A stretch of DNA of 64,000 nt from a virus, in the IMG/VR virus record IMGVR_UViG_3300024359_000003, positions 62,001-126,000 of that record; one strand, 5' to 3'. Below the pieces are notes generated by a model. That model saw only the letters and a list, made by a program, of their open reading frames with translations, had not been told where the DNA came from and searched no databases. The position numbers and the translations under genes are program-made. Position 1 is the stretch's first letter; each line of letters starts with the position of its first letter. Positions 20,801 to 28,341 of this stretch are shown here, in pieces.

Positions 20801-21375
20801 GCGTACAGAACTATAATCCACCTACTTCAGCACTTCAAATACAAGGAGGGTCTACCTTTAATTTGGATGATTATTCCTTTGGAGCGGGAAACGGTAGCGA
20901 CCAGGTACAGTATATAACAAACGATGCTACTCAAACTCCTATTGTAATTTCAGGTACTTCCCAAAACACTGGAAATGGAACTAGGTATACTGCAACCGTA
21001 AATCCACCTAACATTAATACTGGAATAGGAACAATTGATATCCAATCAGTGACAGCATGTTCGCAATTAGGCATGGGATATACCACTAACGATCTTGTAA
21101 TACAGCATTCAGCGGGTAATTCTACGCAAATTACGTATACTGGTTCTTTAACAACAGCTACATGCCCTAGTCTATGTGAGTCACATGTGGTGACAGCCGG
21201 GACTAATTCCTCATCACTTTACTCTTATGAAGATTGTAACGGTGTTATACAGTTTGATACGATCCTGGTAAATGGACCTTCACAAACATTCTGTGCAGCG
21301 ATCGGTAGTGTAATAATAACAACTCCAAGTTCCGGTGCATCGGTTTCCCTAGGAGGAATGCTGAGATGTGATTAA
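17893..21375 (+). CDS. Collagen-like tail fibre protein
   Basis: This 1160-residue protein is a paralogue in architecture of the preceding fibre. The N-terminal attachment segment (KLDKVNYNFDQLVANGG) is followed by about 12 G-x-y triplets (residues 36-70). A tail-collar-like region has PIGTII at 285-290 and GWYLCNG at 333-339, then VPNLN. A long serine-, threonine-, glycine- and tryptophan-rich distal part follows. The last 120 residues are cysteine-containing and beta-rich (TATCPSLCESHVV, EDCNGVIQFD), but contain no Hint blocks. It is likely a receptor-binding fibre; host range cannot be read from the sequence. Confidence 0.75.
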   Translation: MPIPINLKQILQSDTQQEKLDKVNYNFDQLVANGGGPMGATGSIGETGFQGATGDDGPQGIDGPQGFQGPADASNNSKWKDGAIWYNGALNIKTIVPEHELAGPATQVNFPPTNVLLGYASNDDEYNDLNLISGYLNSVLLINKNSNYHDSNIRLISEKGTDKYLDIALTNYPALSSIGEQSVLEFKFASSVAAGEYRWNADTYIINDVNDNEMMSMDAINGVKFTGSFLSTNDAIFTGSIFKINNSYVGGTTNTNPDVDKIAVALDNTGTIGFKEASEIGASVPIGTIISFHYDTYIDVSNFTQNQTINLNSDPSTIDIVVGRGVAGTQYEGWYLCNGQTWKNSNINYTVPNLNSFSFNFTTNVGQITSLSGASRPNFIGGGLFTFSQDANSIEYDITVDSTEAWVSETSTNSNYATTEYAVVKTPQLIYLGASDLYYNVTGPAPLTFPAMYSKLLDNNSTTYNDAVFPNSPDEAGADRWREINLVDANGYQGNSIIVGQPLQSAGREIKNTTTGTWSAGSTSDVQLEYGQVNIFDLRLTARGKDTSWSSNPSPESPPNCNTEREAESYSWFTDWSERWNGNTSTTSAWNYVGEFNPSSTSSYYEGQIFSYQNNFYTVSPGQSSMGIDPVALNITDPSAHIVATGSSWEKGGNSWYGTPRYFYRLPKVEDPEEESWHYSPMNQSNSPSNSAPPPNNRFSLTLTGGRGGYGDWATNTSDGAIVRPISGSPGQFEPVWPSLYEQANSTTANALTSGELYDQQGRWTWPAEVFLDIYNDIGQTVAMVQVPIITRWNKGIIEDLYDSLTIDPTTDFPQYSMPYNYTEGTNHWNTAATIGTQVGPTISGPGGTIEKMYSGGWENPGTGVLSGEDWDYWYTGQNDTEFRRYQRVEFKILVSPSVSNDIYSYLDNNPGSTIKFRTAWWSDKIQDGTEDYLDPDTDNGIYNGGGSPDYSSSAWNRQPAGMGYDPSVCVQNYNPPTSALQIQGGSTFNLDDYSFGAGNGSDQVQYITNDATQTPIVISGTSQNTGNGTRYTATVNPPNINTGIGTIDIQSVTACSQLGMGYTTNDLVIQHSAGNSTQITYTGSLTTATCPSLCESHVVTAGTNSSSLYSYEDCNGVIQFDTILVNGPSQTFCAAIGSVIITTPSSGASVSLGGMLRCD

Positions 21376-21384
21376 AATAAAGAT

Positions 21385-22206
21385 ATGAATATAATAAACA
21401 CATATAAACTTTACAAAAACGTAATTCTTTTCGGAGGACTTGCGATTTTGTTGTTTTGTCTTTTACAACAATGTAACTCTAACCAAAACTTAAAAAGAGA
21501 AATTATACAAGTTCAGAAGGTATCTGATAGAAACCTTAATAACTATAAAGCCACGCAAGATACTATTATAATTGAAAAGAATAAAAATAAAGAATTAGTT
21601 TCTAGTATAAGATCCTTTGAGTATGATGTAAACACCCTAACTGAAAGTAATAAGAAACTAGTTTCTAAATATGCTAATCAATTAAATATTAATAACGAAT
21701 TAGAGAATGTTAATAGTTTACTTTCAACAACTTTAAACGTAAAAGATTCTATAATAAACGCAAATGGAGTTGTAACCGTTGATACGGATTCTATAAATAA
21801 TATAGATACGATAACAGTTGACGTAAACGATAAGTGGGAGTTTGATAAATATAACTGGAGAAGATTTCAAGGAAGTATATCTCTTTTAAAGGATAGCACT
21901 AATTATAATTTATTCTCTTCTAGATTTGATATTATACAGGGAATAGGTTTAAGTGCTGCCATCATTAATGAAGAAGGATTTGACAGACTTAAAATTACAA
22001 CTCCATATAAAGGAGTAACGTTCACTAATATAGAAAATATAAACTTAGTTAACGATAGATTAAATAATAAATATGAGAAAAAAGCAGGGTGGTCTATTGG
22101 TGTTGGATTTCAATATGGACTTAACTTGAATAACAATCAAGTTATAAGTACTGGTCCATCAATTGGTATAGGAGTATACTGGTCCCCTAAATTTCTTAGA
22201 TTTTAA
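21385..22206 (+). CDS. Membrane-anchored periplasmic protein, possible spanin-type or envelope protein
   Basis: This is a 273-residue protein. Residues about 12-28 (VILFGGLAILLFCLL) form one hydrophobic segment directly followed by QQCNSN, which could be a membrane anchor or a loose lipoprotein cleavage site at Cys30. Residues 35-125 are a long coiled coil. The C-terminus is beta-rich with alternating G and aromatics (GWSIGVGFQYGLNL, GPSIGIGVYWSPKF) and ends in F, as outer-membrane beta proteins often do. Inner anchor plus coiled coil plus outer-membrane-like end is the layout expected of an envelope-spanning lysis protein. That role is inference; a structural tail protein is the alternative. 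Confidence 0.5.
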   Translation: MNIINTYKLYKNVILFGGLAILLFCLLQQCNSNQNLKREIIQVQKVSDRNLNNYKATQDTIIIEKNKNKELVSSIRSFEYDVNTLTESNKKLVSKYANQLNINNELENVNSLLSTTLNVKDSIINANGVVTVDTDSINNIDTITVDVNDKWEFDKYNWRRFQGSISLLKDSTNYNLFSSRFDIIQGIGLSAAIINEEGFDRLKITTPYKGVTFTNIENINLVNDRLNNKYEKKAGWSIGVGFQYGLNLNNNQVISTGPSIGIGVYWSPKFLRF

Positions 22207-22221
22207 AATAATAAATAAACA

Positions 22222-24279
22222 ATGGCACAATCATCCAAATTCTTAAGACTAGATGACGACATTCTAATGGAGTTCATGTATCATGATCAAAATGTTGATT
22301 ATGTAGATGATGCTAAGATAGAAAACGACGACAACGGAAGTCAATTTAAATTTTTAAACACAGAGGCATCTAACGATTCAGCCTCTAGATTCTTAATTCA
22401 TGAATTAGGAGCAGATGTTGTTAACTTCAGTGTAAAGATACAAGATGGTTATGTTTTTATTAATGATTTTGCGTCTAGGCAATTAGTTCTTAAAAACGGC
22501 AAAACTTATAAATTTAACCTATCTGATTCTACGATAGACAATATAGCTGGATTCACAATAGATGGTTCAACTACCCAATTAATTGGTAACACATACATAT
22601 ATACTCCAGGAACTAATGGAAGATTTGAATATTCATATGAAAATATGGCTGGAGATAGTGCTAGAGGTGGAGAAATAAACGTAGGAAATAGAGCTAATCC
22701 TTTATTTGCAGAACCAGAACAAGAAACTGGAAATAGTATTAAAACTGCAACAGGTGAAGTTGGAAGATATTATGGAGTTCCTTCAGAATATGATGGCAAA
22801 TGGGCTTTACTAAAAAATGATTTAGCATATTTAGATAGTTCATCATGGAATGGAACAGACTCTTCTCTTGCAAACGTAGATGATAGTATAGTAAGTGATG
22901 TATGGTATGACACTATAAGATTACACTTAAAGACAGGATTTTCATTTGCAGCTAGAGGTAAAGAAGGTTTTATGTTTCAGGTAAAAGCAAAAAGAGAATC
23001 AGGAGTCTATAATTATTTCACATCTATTGTGTATTTAAATCATTCTAATTTTGAAATTAGTAATCCTAATTCATTTGTATTAGGAGATACTTCATATTCT
23101 AAATACATACAAATTAAAGTACCTTCTTTAATTTATTTTGATGTTTCAACTAAGAATAAAGATTTTCACGATGCATTCTTTGGAGAAAACGAAGATGCAA
23201 TATTAGATTCTACTAACTATGAAATAAGTTTAAAATTAATAAACACTTTAACTGAAGAAGGAGATGTAGAATACATCAATGTAGAAGACACTATTGATGT
23301 TACAGTCGCAATGGAAGACGAATATGTAGATATTGCAGCAAACGTCGAGGAAGTAGAAGATATGGATTATTTTCAAATATATGGGACCAAGGACGGATCT
23401 AGGCAAGGTTTTGAAAACTATATAAATGGAAGAATACAAACATCAAGTGATGATATCATAATATTCCATGACATAGAAGTTAGTGAACAAATAGGTTTAG
23501 ATTTCTTAGACACATCTTCTATGACATTTACTCAAACCGCAAATTATGAAGCTCCGATACCATTTAGACCTATCATATTTAATTCTGATATTGCAAGTTC
23601 ATTTTATATTAGACATACTATGAGAATGTATAATGAAACCGATAATACACAGATTATTAAGGTTGCTACTATGACATCATATAATCCTAAGAAATACGGT
23701 ACTCGTATGGAAAAGATTAATCTAAGAAACGTAGATCCTACTATTATCTATAATAAACTACCTAACACTACAGTAAATAGAGAATTAAATCAATTTGTTA
23801 ATTCAATTAGACCGAGCGTTGGAGAAACTAAATATGTTCCAGTTGCGTTAGATACTTATGGTATATTAGCATCTGCTACAAACGTTACAACAGATTTAAC
23901 AGAATCTGAAGAATTAGATAACATTAAGTTTTTTGAAGAAGGTAAAGCTAGCATTAAATTATCTAAAGTATCTGATAACTTCGTGAAATTTAATATTGCT
24001 CAGCCCGATGGTGACGATAAAAAAGCGGTTTCATTAGTAAGCGCTGAAAATATAATTTTAATTATTAAAAGCGGATCTATAGAACAGAGAATAGTACATG
24101 ATCCTTCATTTCCTAATATAGATTTAGGATTAGGAGAAGTATTCTTTAAAATACCTAAAGGCACAGCTGTAAGATTTGATAAAACAGATGCAAATAAGTT
24201 CGAAGACAAATTCTATATTAATATAAAGAATGGAGAAACAGAGTCCTTATTGTATCATGGAAAAGTAGAAATAGTATAA
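22222..24279 (+). CDS. Structural protein, tail or baseplate, unknown
   Basis: This is a 685-residue protein without signal peptide or membrane segment, rich in D, N, S and beta-strand patterns. It has acidic stretches near residues 350-385 (TEEGDVEYINVEDTIDVTVA). Its stop overlaps the next ATG by one base (TAATG), so it is translationally coupled with the tube-like protein downstream. No family was recognised; baseplate or tail structural function is inferred from the neighbours. Confidence 0.6.
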   Translation: MAQSSKFLRLDDDILMEFMYHDQNVDYVDDAKIENDDNGSQFKFLNTEASNDSASRFLIHELGADVVNFSVKIQDGYVFINDFASRQLVLKNGKTYKFNLSDSTIDNIAGFTIDGSTTQLIGNTYIYTPGTNGRFEYSYENMAGDSARGGEINVGNRANPLFAEPEQETGNSIKTATGEVGRYYGVPSEYDGKWALLKNDLAYLDSSSWNGTDSSLANVDDSIVSDVWYDTIRLHLKTGFSFAARGKEGFMFQVKAKRESGVYNYFTSIVYLNHSNFEISNPNSFVLGDTSYSKYIQIKVPSLIYFDVSTKNKDFHDAFFGENEDAILDSTNYEISLKLINTLTEEGDVEYINVEDTIDVTVAMEDEYVDIAANVEEVEDMDYFQIYGTKDGSRQGFENYINGRIQTSSDDIIIFHDIEVSEQIGLDFLDTSSMTFTQTANYEAPIPFRPIIFNSDIASSFYIRHTMRMYNETDNTQIIKVATMTSYNPKKYGTRMEKINLRNVDPTIIYNKLPNTTVNRELNQFVNSIRPSVGETKYVPVALDTYGILASATNVTTDLTESEELDNIKFFEEGKASIKLSKVSDNFVKFNIAQPDGDDKKAVSLVSAENIILIIKSGSIEQRIVHDPSFPNIDLGLGEVFFKIPKGTAVRFDKTDANKFEDKFYINIKNGETESLLYHGKVEIV

Positions 24280-24836
24280 TGATATTAAATAGTAGAAATA
24301 ACTTATTTAACTTTAAATTTCCTAGGACATTTATTCCGAAGGAAGTAGCTGACAAATATAGATCTTATTTGGGTAAAATGCCAGGCAACATAATAGAAGA
24401 ACCTATTGATTTTGTCAATTATTCAATACAGGGTTTAAGTTTACCTGGAATTAATTTTGATCCAATACAGCAATCGCCTAACGACGGAACTATCACATAC
24501 CATAGAGGGTCTATTCCTATTCAAAATACAGTTGAAAGACAATTCTCTATAGAGTTACAGCTATTAGACGGGTATATTAATTATTGGATAATGCAAGATA
24601 CTTTATTATATTATTATTCAAAACAAGTTAGAGACCCTTTTATTAACGATCTAAAACTTCAAATAATGGATGCAGAAGGTATACATTTAATGAGTGCAGT
24701 TTTTGAAAAGCCTATTCTTAATTCTATTTCTGAATTAGAGTTAAACATGTCAAGTAATGTTGCTGATTTTTCTACATTTACACTTAACTTCTATTATAAT
24801 AAGTTTAATATTATCTCAGAGATAGACGGTAAATAA
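24279..24836 (+). CDS. Putative tail-tube-like/baseplate protein
   Basis: This 185-residue protein has a T4 gp19/gp54-type layout. A short N-terminal hydrophobic segment (LFNFKFPRTFIP) precedes a FVNYSIQGLSLPGI strand, a GSIPIQ loop, a central VERQFSIELQLLDGY strand with helix (YINYWIMQDTLLYYYSKQ), and a C-terminal FSTFTLNFYYNKF strand. Tube-fold proteins place an in-plane beta barrel and one helix in this order. The identification is from fold pattern only; it could also be a tube-initiator or tail-terminator protein. It is the last gene of the tail cluster. Confidence 0.4.
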   Translation: MILNSRNNLFNFKFPRTFIPKEVADKYRSYLGKMPGNIIEEPIDFVNYSIQGLSLPGINFDPIQQSPNDGTITYHRGSIPIQNTVERQFSIELQLLDGYINYWIMQDTLLYYYSKQVRDPFINDLKLQIMDAEGIHLMSAVFEKPILNSISELELNMSSNVADFSTFTLNFYYNKFNIISEIDGK

Positions 24837-24840
24837 ACGA

Positions 24841-24848
24841 GATATATA
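24841..24848 (+). promoter_or_regulatory. GATATATA box, candidate late promoter
   Basis: An exact GATATATA lies just after the tail-tube-like gene stop and 25 bases upstream of the ATG of the small head-peptide candidate. Spacing matches the other boxes. Confidence 0.45.
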
Positions 24849-24873
24849 ATCCATAACAATATAGACCAATATA

Positions 24874-25242
24874 ATGAAAACATTTTTTGAATACTTAAGC
24901 GAAGAGAATATAACTAAAGAGGAAATTACCCTTTTAGAAGAATCTCTGCAGTCAGAATGGACTGATGAATTAGAGCAAAAAGTAGATGCTGCTTTAGAAG
25001 AATTTACTAGACAGTATGCAAATGAAGATGGAACGTTTGATTTTGAAAGATTTAATGAGGAATTAACAAATGAAGGTTTCTTAGGTTCTATATTTGGTGG
25101 CCTTACAGGATTTGCTCTAGGTAAAACAATTGGTAAAACAGTTGCTAAAGTTCTAGGAATTCAGAAAGGTATTTTTTACGATTTATTAACCTCAAGATTA
25201 GTTGGCGCTGGATTAGGTGCGGCTATCGGAAAATCATTCTAA
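24874..25242 (+). CDS. Predicted internal head protein releasing a glycine-zipper peptide
   Basis: This is a 122-residue protein. Its N-terminus MKTFFEYLSEE closely parallels the capsid-targeting sequence MKTYQEFIAEA of T4 internal proteins IPII and IPIII. Residues 15-66 are an acidic helical propeptide. LTNE|G at 64-68 fits the prohead-protease rule (L/I-x-E before G/A). Cleavage there would free about 55 residues with repeated small-residue spacing (GSIFGG, GFALGKTIGKTVAK, GAGLGAAIG), a cationic glycine-zipper peptide able to contact membranes. The T4 parallel is established knowledge; targeting, cleavage and membrane activity are inferences. Confidence 0.55.
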   Translation: MKTFFEYLSEENITKEEITLLEESLQSEWTDELEQKVDAALEEFTRQYANEDGTFDFERFNEELTNEGFLGSIFGGLTGFALGKTIGKTVAKVLGIQKGIFYDLLTSRLVGAGLGAAIGKSF

Positions 25243-25243
25243 T

Positions 25244-25912
25244 TTGAATTACGTATCAGTAGACTTTTCATTAAATTCTCCAGGTATTTTTATATACCAA
25301 GAAGAAACTAACGAATATCATTTCATATCTTATATTAAAGAAGGTCAAGGAACCAAGAAAGAAAGAGCTTGGCAAGAAGACATATCTCATTTAAAGGGAG
25401 TTACTCTTATTAATCAACCTGACTGGGGAAAACATGGTGAAGATTATTCAAGCGTTGAATTAGCAAAGATAAAGAGATACGCTAAAACCGCAGATGACAT
25501 TATTAATTTAATAACGGATATTACAAAAACAAAGAAGCAATATATTATTTCTTTTGAAGGAACTTCTTTCGGTTCTAAAATGGGAACTAATAATATTATA
25601 GATATGGCTGCAGGAGCTGCGATACTTAAAGAAAGAATGCTAAGTCAACTTGAAATCTTAGATATTCAAACCATTGCTCCCACTACAATTAAGAAACACG
25701 CTGGAAAAGGAAACATGAATAAGTCTCAATTATGGGATGCCTTTTTAAGTAATGTATTAGGAGATCAAATTTTAGCAGAACATCCTCTTTTAGATTTTTG
25801 TGTGAAAGAAATTGGACCTTCTAAAAAAATACCAAAACCCTTTGACGATTTAGTTGACGCTTACTTTTTAACTCACTTCGTTAGAGCAAAGATGTCGGCC
25901 ACTGAGGAATAG
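25244..25912 (+). CDS. RuvC-like Holliday-junction resolvase
   Basis: This is an RNase H-fold nuclease of the RuvC type, about 222 residues from a TTG start one base after the previous stop (first residues MNYVSVDFSL). Motifs in order are the first catalytic Asp in VSVDFSL, then ISFEGTSFG carrying the acidic residue of the second strand, IQTIAPTTIKKHAGKG as the RuvC-like basic helix region, and the C-terminal KPFDDLVDAYFLTHF with the paired D-D-x-x-D. A GTG at 25217 would add nine residues but overlap the upstream gene by 26 bases. T4 itself uses endonuclease VII (gp49) for this step, so this looks like a functional replacement that debranches DNA before packaging. Confidence 0.75.
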   Translation: MNYVSVDFSLNSPGIFIYQEETNEYHFISYIKEGQGTKKERAWQEDISHLKGVTLINQPDWGKHGEDYSSVELAKIKRYAKTADDIINLITDITKTKKQYIISFEGTSFGSKMGTNNIIDMAAGAAILKERMLSQLEILDIQTIAPTTIKKHAGKGNMNKSQLWDAFLSNVLGDQILAEHPLLDFCVKEIGPSKKIPKPFDDLVDAYFLTHFVRAKMSATEE

Positions 25913-25926
25913 ATTTACCACTGAGG
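25899..25926 (+). repeat. Short direct repeat across the resolvase stop codon
   Basis: CCACTGAGG occurs at 25899-25907 and again at 25918-25926, one copy inside the end of the resolvase gene and one just after its stop. It may be a small recombination scar; nothing else supports an element. Confidence 0.4.
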
Positions 25927-25980
25927 CTTAAAGTCTTAAGTTATACTGTCTTTTCCCCATAAAGTTTCATAAAATAAAAA

Positions 25981-25988
25981 GATATATA
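25981..25988 (+). promoter_or_regulatory. GATATATA box close to a start codon
   Basis: An exact GATATATA lies only 4 bases before the ATG of the 63-residue gene, much closer than the other copies. If it is a promoter, the transcript would be nearly leaderless, or the true start lies further downstream. Confidence 0.3.
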
Positions 25989-25992
25989 AAAT

Positions 25993-26184
25993 ATGCAAAC
26001 AGATAGAGAAATAATACCGGCACACCTATTAAAGCTTAAAGAGATTTTAAGTGATATGGTAACTCAACATAGAATAACAGAAAATGAAATGATAGATATG
26101 TTAAGAAAGGCTGGTTTAGCTCGTCTTCCAAACTCTTCTTCAAAGTGGATTGACGAATCTGGATCAACCTATTCAGAGTTATAA
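25993..26184 (+). CDS. Small hypothetical protein upstream of gene 32
   Basis: This is a 63-residue, probably helical protein (HLLKLKEILSDMVTQHRITE, MIDMLRKAGLARLP) with a disordered serine-rich end. There are no motifs. It lies alone between the resolvase and gene 32 with a GATATATA box directly upstream. The coding call rests on the ATG, neighbouring signals and a composition like that of nearby genes; function is unknown. Confidence 0.5.
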   Translation: MQTDREIIPAHLLKLKEILSDMVTQHRITENEMIDMLRKAGLARLPNSSSKWIDESGSTYSEL

Positions 26185-26210
26185 TTCTTCCCCCTGCCCC
26201 CTGCAATACG

Positions 26211-26218
26211 GATATATA
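26211..26218 (+). promoter_or_regulatory. GATATATA box upstream of gene 32 leader
   Basis: An exact GATATATA sits at the 5' edge of the gene 32 leader, 100 bases before the ATG. A transcript starting just after it would include the whole predicted gp32 regulatory leader. Confidence 0.35.
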
Positions 26219-26219
26219 G

Positions 26220-26318
26220 AATAGTTATTATTGTGAAACCTTTTAGGAATTGCATGTATAACTATTGAAAGTTTTTTAAAGATTAAAGACATTAACGTAA
26301 ATTAAAGCAATTAAAGAC
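26220..26318 (+). promoter_or_regulatory. Candidate gp32 translational autoregulation leader
   Basis: The leader of gene 32 has two parts. AATAGTTAT (26220-26228) pairs perfectly over 9 bases with ATAACTATT (26258-26266), with a small CCT/AGG pairing inside the loop. Then comes an unstructured run with four TTAAA elements at 26276, 26283, 26302 and 26311, ending at the ATG. In T4, gp32 represses its own mRNA by nucleating at a 5' pseudoknot and polymerising along an unstructured leader with repeated UUAAA elements through the start codon. The resemblance is direct in layout; function is inferred. Confidence 0.5.
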
Positions 26319-27275
26319 ATGGCAGATTTTGACATTTTTAACCTCAGCGTATCAGACGTTGAAACTCATGAAACAAAGAGCTCAAGCTCTACAAATGAGA
26401 TCTACAAACCATCCGCAGATGATGGTAAAGACGGAACTTACAAAGCACTTATTCGTTTTGTTCCAAACCCAACAAACCCAAGAAATTCATTAGTTAAAAA
26501 GTATGTACACTGGCTAACTGACGCTAACGGCGATGGAAGACTTATTGATTCACCTTCAACGGTAGGAGATAAGTGTCCAATTGCAGATGCATTCTTCAAA
26601 CTTCGTAAGAGTGATTCAGCAGTAGACCGTAAGATGAGCGACAAGCTTAAGCGTAGAGAACAGTATTACTCACTTATCAAAGTAGTGAAAGATCCTCAGA
26701 ACCCTGAATTAGAAGGTACTTATAAAGTATTTAAATTCGGTTACAAAATTAAAGAGAAGATCGAAGAAGAAACTAAACCTGCATTTGGTGAACCAACTCA
26801 GATTTATGATTTATTCGAAGGAAAGAACTTTGAACTTATTATTACTCGCCAAGGTGAATATAATAACTATGATAAGTCTAAATTCTCTGCAACTAGATCA
26901 GCTATTGCAATTGATGGAAAACCAGCTGAAAGAAACCAAGAAGCTATGACATCTATTAAAGGTGAATTAGATACAGCGCCATCTTTAGATCCTTATGGAT
27001 ATAAGAAATGGGATGCTGAAACTCTTGACTTTGTCAATGGTATTTTAAGACAATATCTTAACCCTGGTTCTTCAATGGATTCTGTAATTTCTACACCGAA
27101 GCCAGCTGCTAAAAAAGCAGCAGTAAAAGAAGCAGCTCCGGTAACAGGAAATGATGCTAACTTTGAATTCCCTGACACAATGACAGCGACTCCAACGGCA
27201 GCAGAAACAAAATCTTCAACTGCATCAGCAGATAGCGATGATCTAGATTCTTTCTTAGATGAAATCGGAATCTAA
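26319..27275 (+). CDS. 32: Single-stranded DNA-binding protein gp32
   Basis: This 318-residue protein matches T4 gp32 (about 301) along its length. KALIRFVPNP corresponds to the start of the OB core, VVKDPQNPELEGTYKVFKFGYKI to the T4 [23 protein letters not shown] region, and YNNYDKSKF to SNYDESKF. The acidic C-terminal tail ends DLDSFLDEIGI and is the usual docking site for partner proteins. It coats ssDNA in replication and recombination. Of the four T4 zinc ligands only the His and one Cys remain (KCPIADAF replaces SCPVCQY), so the zinc site appears lost. The stop overlaps the primase gene. Confidence 0.92.
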   Translation: MADFDIFNLSVSDVETHETKSSSSTNEIYKPSADDGKDGTYKALIRFVPNPTNPRNSLVKKYVHWLTDANGDGRLIDSPSTVGDKCPIADAFFKLRKSDSAVDRKMSDKLKRREQYYSLIKVVKDPQNPELEGTYKVFKFGYKIKEKIEEETKPAFGEPTQIYDLFEGKNFELIITRQGEYNNYDKSKFSATRSAIAIDGKPAERNQEAMTSIKGELDTAPSLDPYGYKKWDAETLDFVNGILRQYLNPGSSMDSVISTPKPAAKKAAVKEAAPVTGNDANFEFPDTMTATPTAAETKSSTASADSDDLDSFLDEIGI

Positions 27276-28341
27276 AAAAATCACAGAAGATTTAAAGCAG
27301 AAGGTCAGAAGTTTAGTTAAACAAGTTTGTGTAAAAGAACATACTGACCCTAACAAACACATGATTAAGGAAATGCCAGGTCGTTTAAACCTGGCATGCC
27401 CTTATTGTGGTGACTCGCATGGTGAAACTCATAAGAAAAGAGGTAATCTATATTGGGCAACGTTACAATTCCACTGCTTTAATTGTGGACAACACTCAGA
27501 TCTATATGGTTTTTTAAAAGATCATCACCTAAAATTCAAAGATACTCAAGATTCTATTACAATTATAGAATACATTAAAGAACACAAAGTATCTGTTAAT
27601 GAAGTAGACACTCTACAACATGGTGTATTTAAAACCTTATATGATTTATCACCTACGAGAAAGGAACTTAAAGAAGTTTTTAAACTAGTAGAGATAGAAC
27701 CAGGAGATCCTGCTTTTTTCTATTTAAAGAACAGGTTTTTACATAAGAAGCTTAATCACTTCTTGTATTCTCCCAGAGATAAAAGAATCTTAGTTTTAAA
27801 CTTAGCACCTGAAGGTAAGGTTATAGGATTTCAAAGTAGATCTTTAAGGAAAAGTAAAAACACAAGATATCTAACATACGATATAGAAAAGATATATCAG
27901 GAAATGAATAAAGAAATACCTCTCCAGGATGAACAGCTTATATCCTCTAAGAAGTTATCAACTTTGTTTGGTATCATGACTGCAAACTTCCAAATGCCCT
28001 GTACGGTATTCGAAGGACCTTTAGATGCCTTATTTATGCCTAACTCTATAGCATTGGCGTCTGTAACCAGATCAACCGAAGAGTTAGATGAAATTCCAAC
28101 AATACGATATATGTTTGATAATGACGAAGCAGGAAAATCAAAGATGATGCAAAAATTAAAAAGAGGTAAAGAAGTATTTACATGGGACAAATTTATGTCT
28201 GAATCAAAGATGGATAAATATCCTAGCAAGATTAAAGATCTAAACGATCTAGTTATCGCTGCTTGGAAAACAAAAAATAAATGTTTATCCACAATGGATA
28301 AGTATTTTAGTAATTCACGACTAGATGCTTATTACTTATGA
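27259..28341 (+). CDS. 61: DNA primase gp61
   Basis: This is a 360-residue protein. The N-terminal zinc-binding domain has CPYC (Cys47, Cys50) and CFNC (Cys73, Cys76). The central Toprim-type core has TVFEGPLDALF (acidic Glu) and RYMFDNDEAGK (DxD motif). This matches T4 gp61, which makes pentaribonucleotide primers with the gp41 helicase. The ATG lies inside the end of gene 32, a 17-base overlap implying coupled translation. The helicase partner is encoded at 58716. Confidence 0.85.
   Translation: MKSESKKITEDLKQKVRSLVKQVCVKEHTDPNKHMIKEMPGRLNLACPYCGDSHGETHKKRGNLYWATLQFHCFNCGQHSDLYGFLKDHHLKFKDTQDSITIIEYIKEHKVSVNEVDTLQHGVFKTLYDLSPTRKELKEVFKLVEIEPGDPAFFYLKNRFLHKKLNHFLYSPRDKRILVLNLAPEGKVIGFQSRSLRKSKNTRYLTYDIEKIYQEMNKEIPLQDEQLISSKKLSTLFGIMTANFQMPCTVFEGPLDALFMPNSIALASVTRSTEELDEIPTIRYMFDNDEAGKSKMMQKLKRGKEVFTWDKFMSESKMDKYPSKIKDLNDLVIAAWKTKNKCLSTMDKYFSNSRLDAYYL

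Noticed and set aside
17893-21375. Hint domain in the second collagen-like fibre
   Set aside because: The C-terminus has several Cys but no TxxH block or terminal His-Asn.
26185-26210. Terminator or pyrimidine-rich signal before gene 32
   Set aside because: The CCCCTGCCCC stretch has no complementary arm and no T run in the right place.
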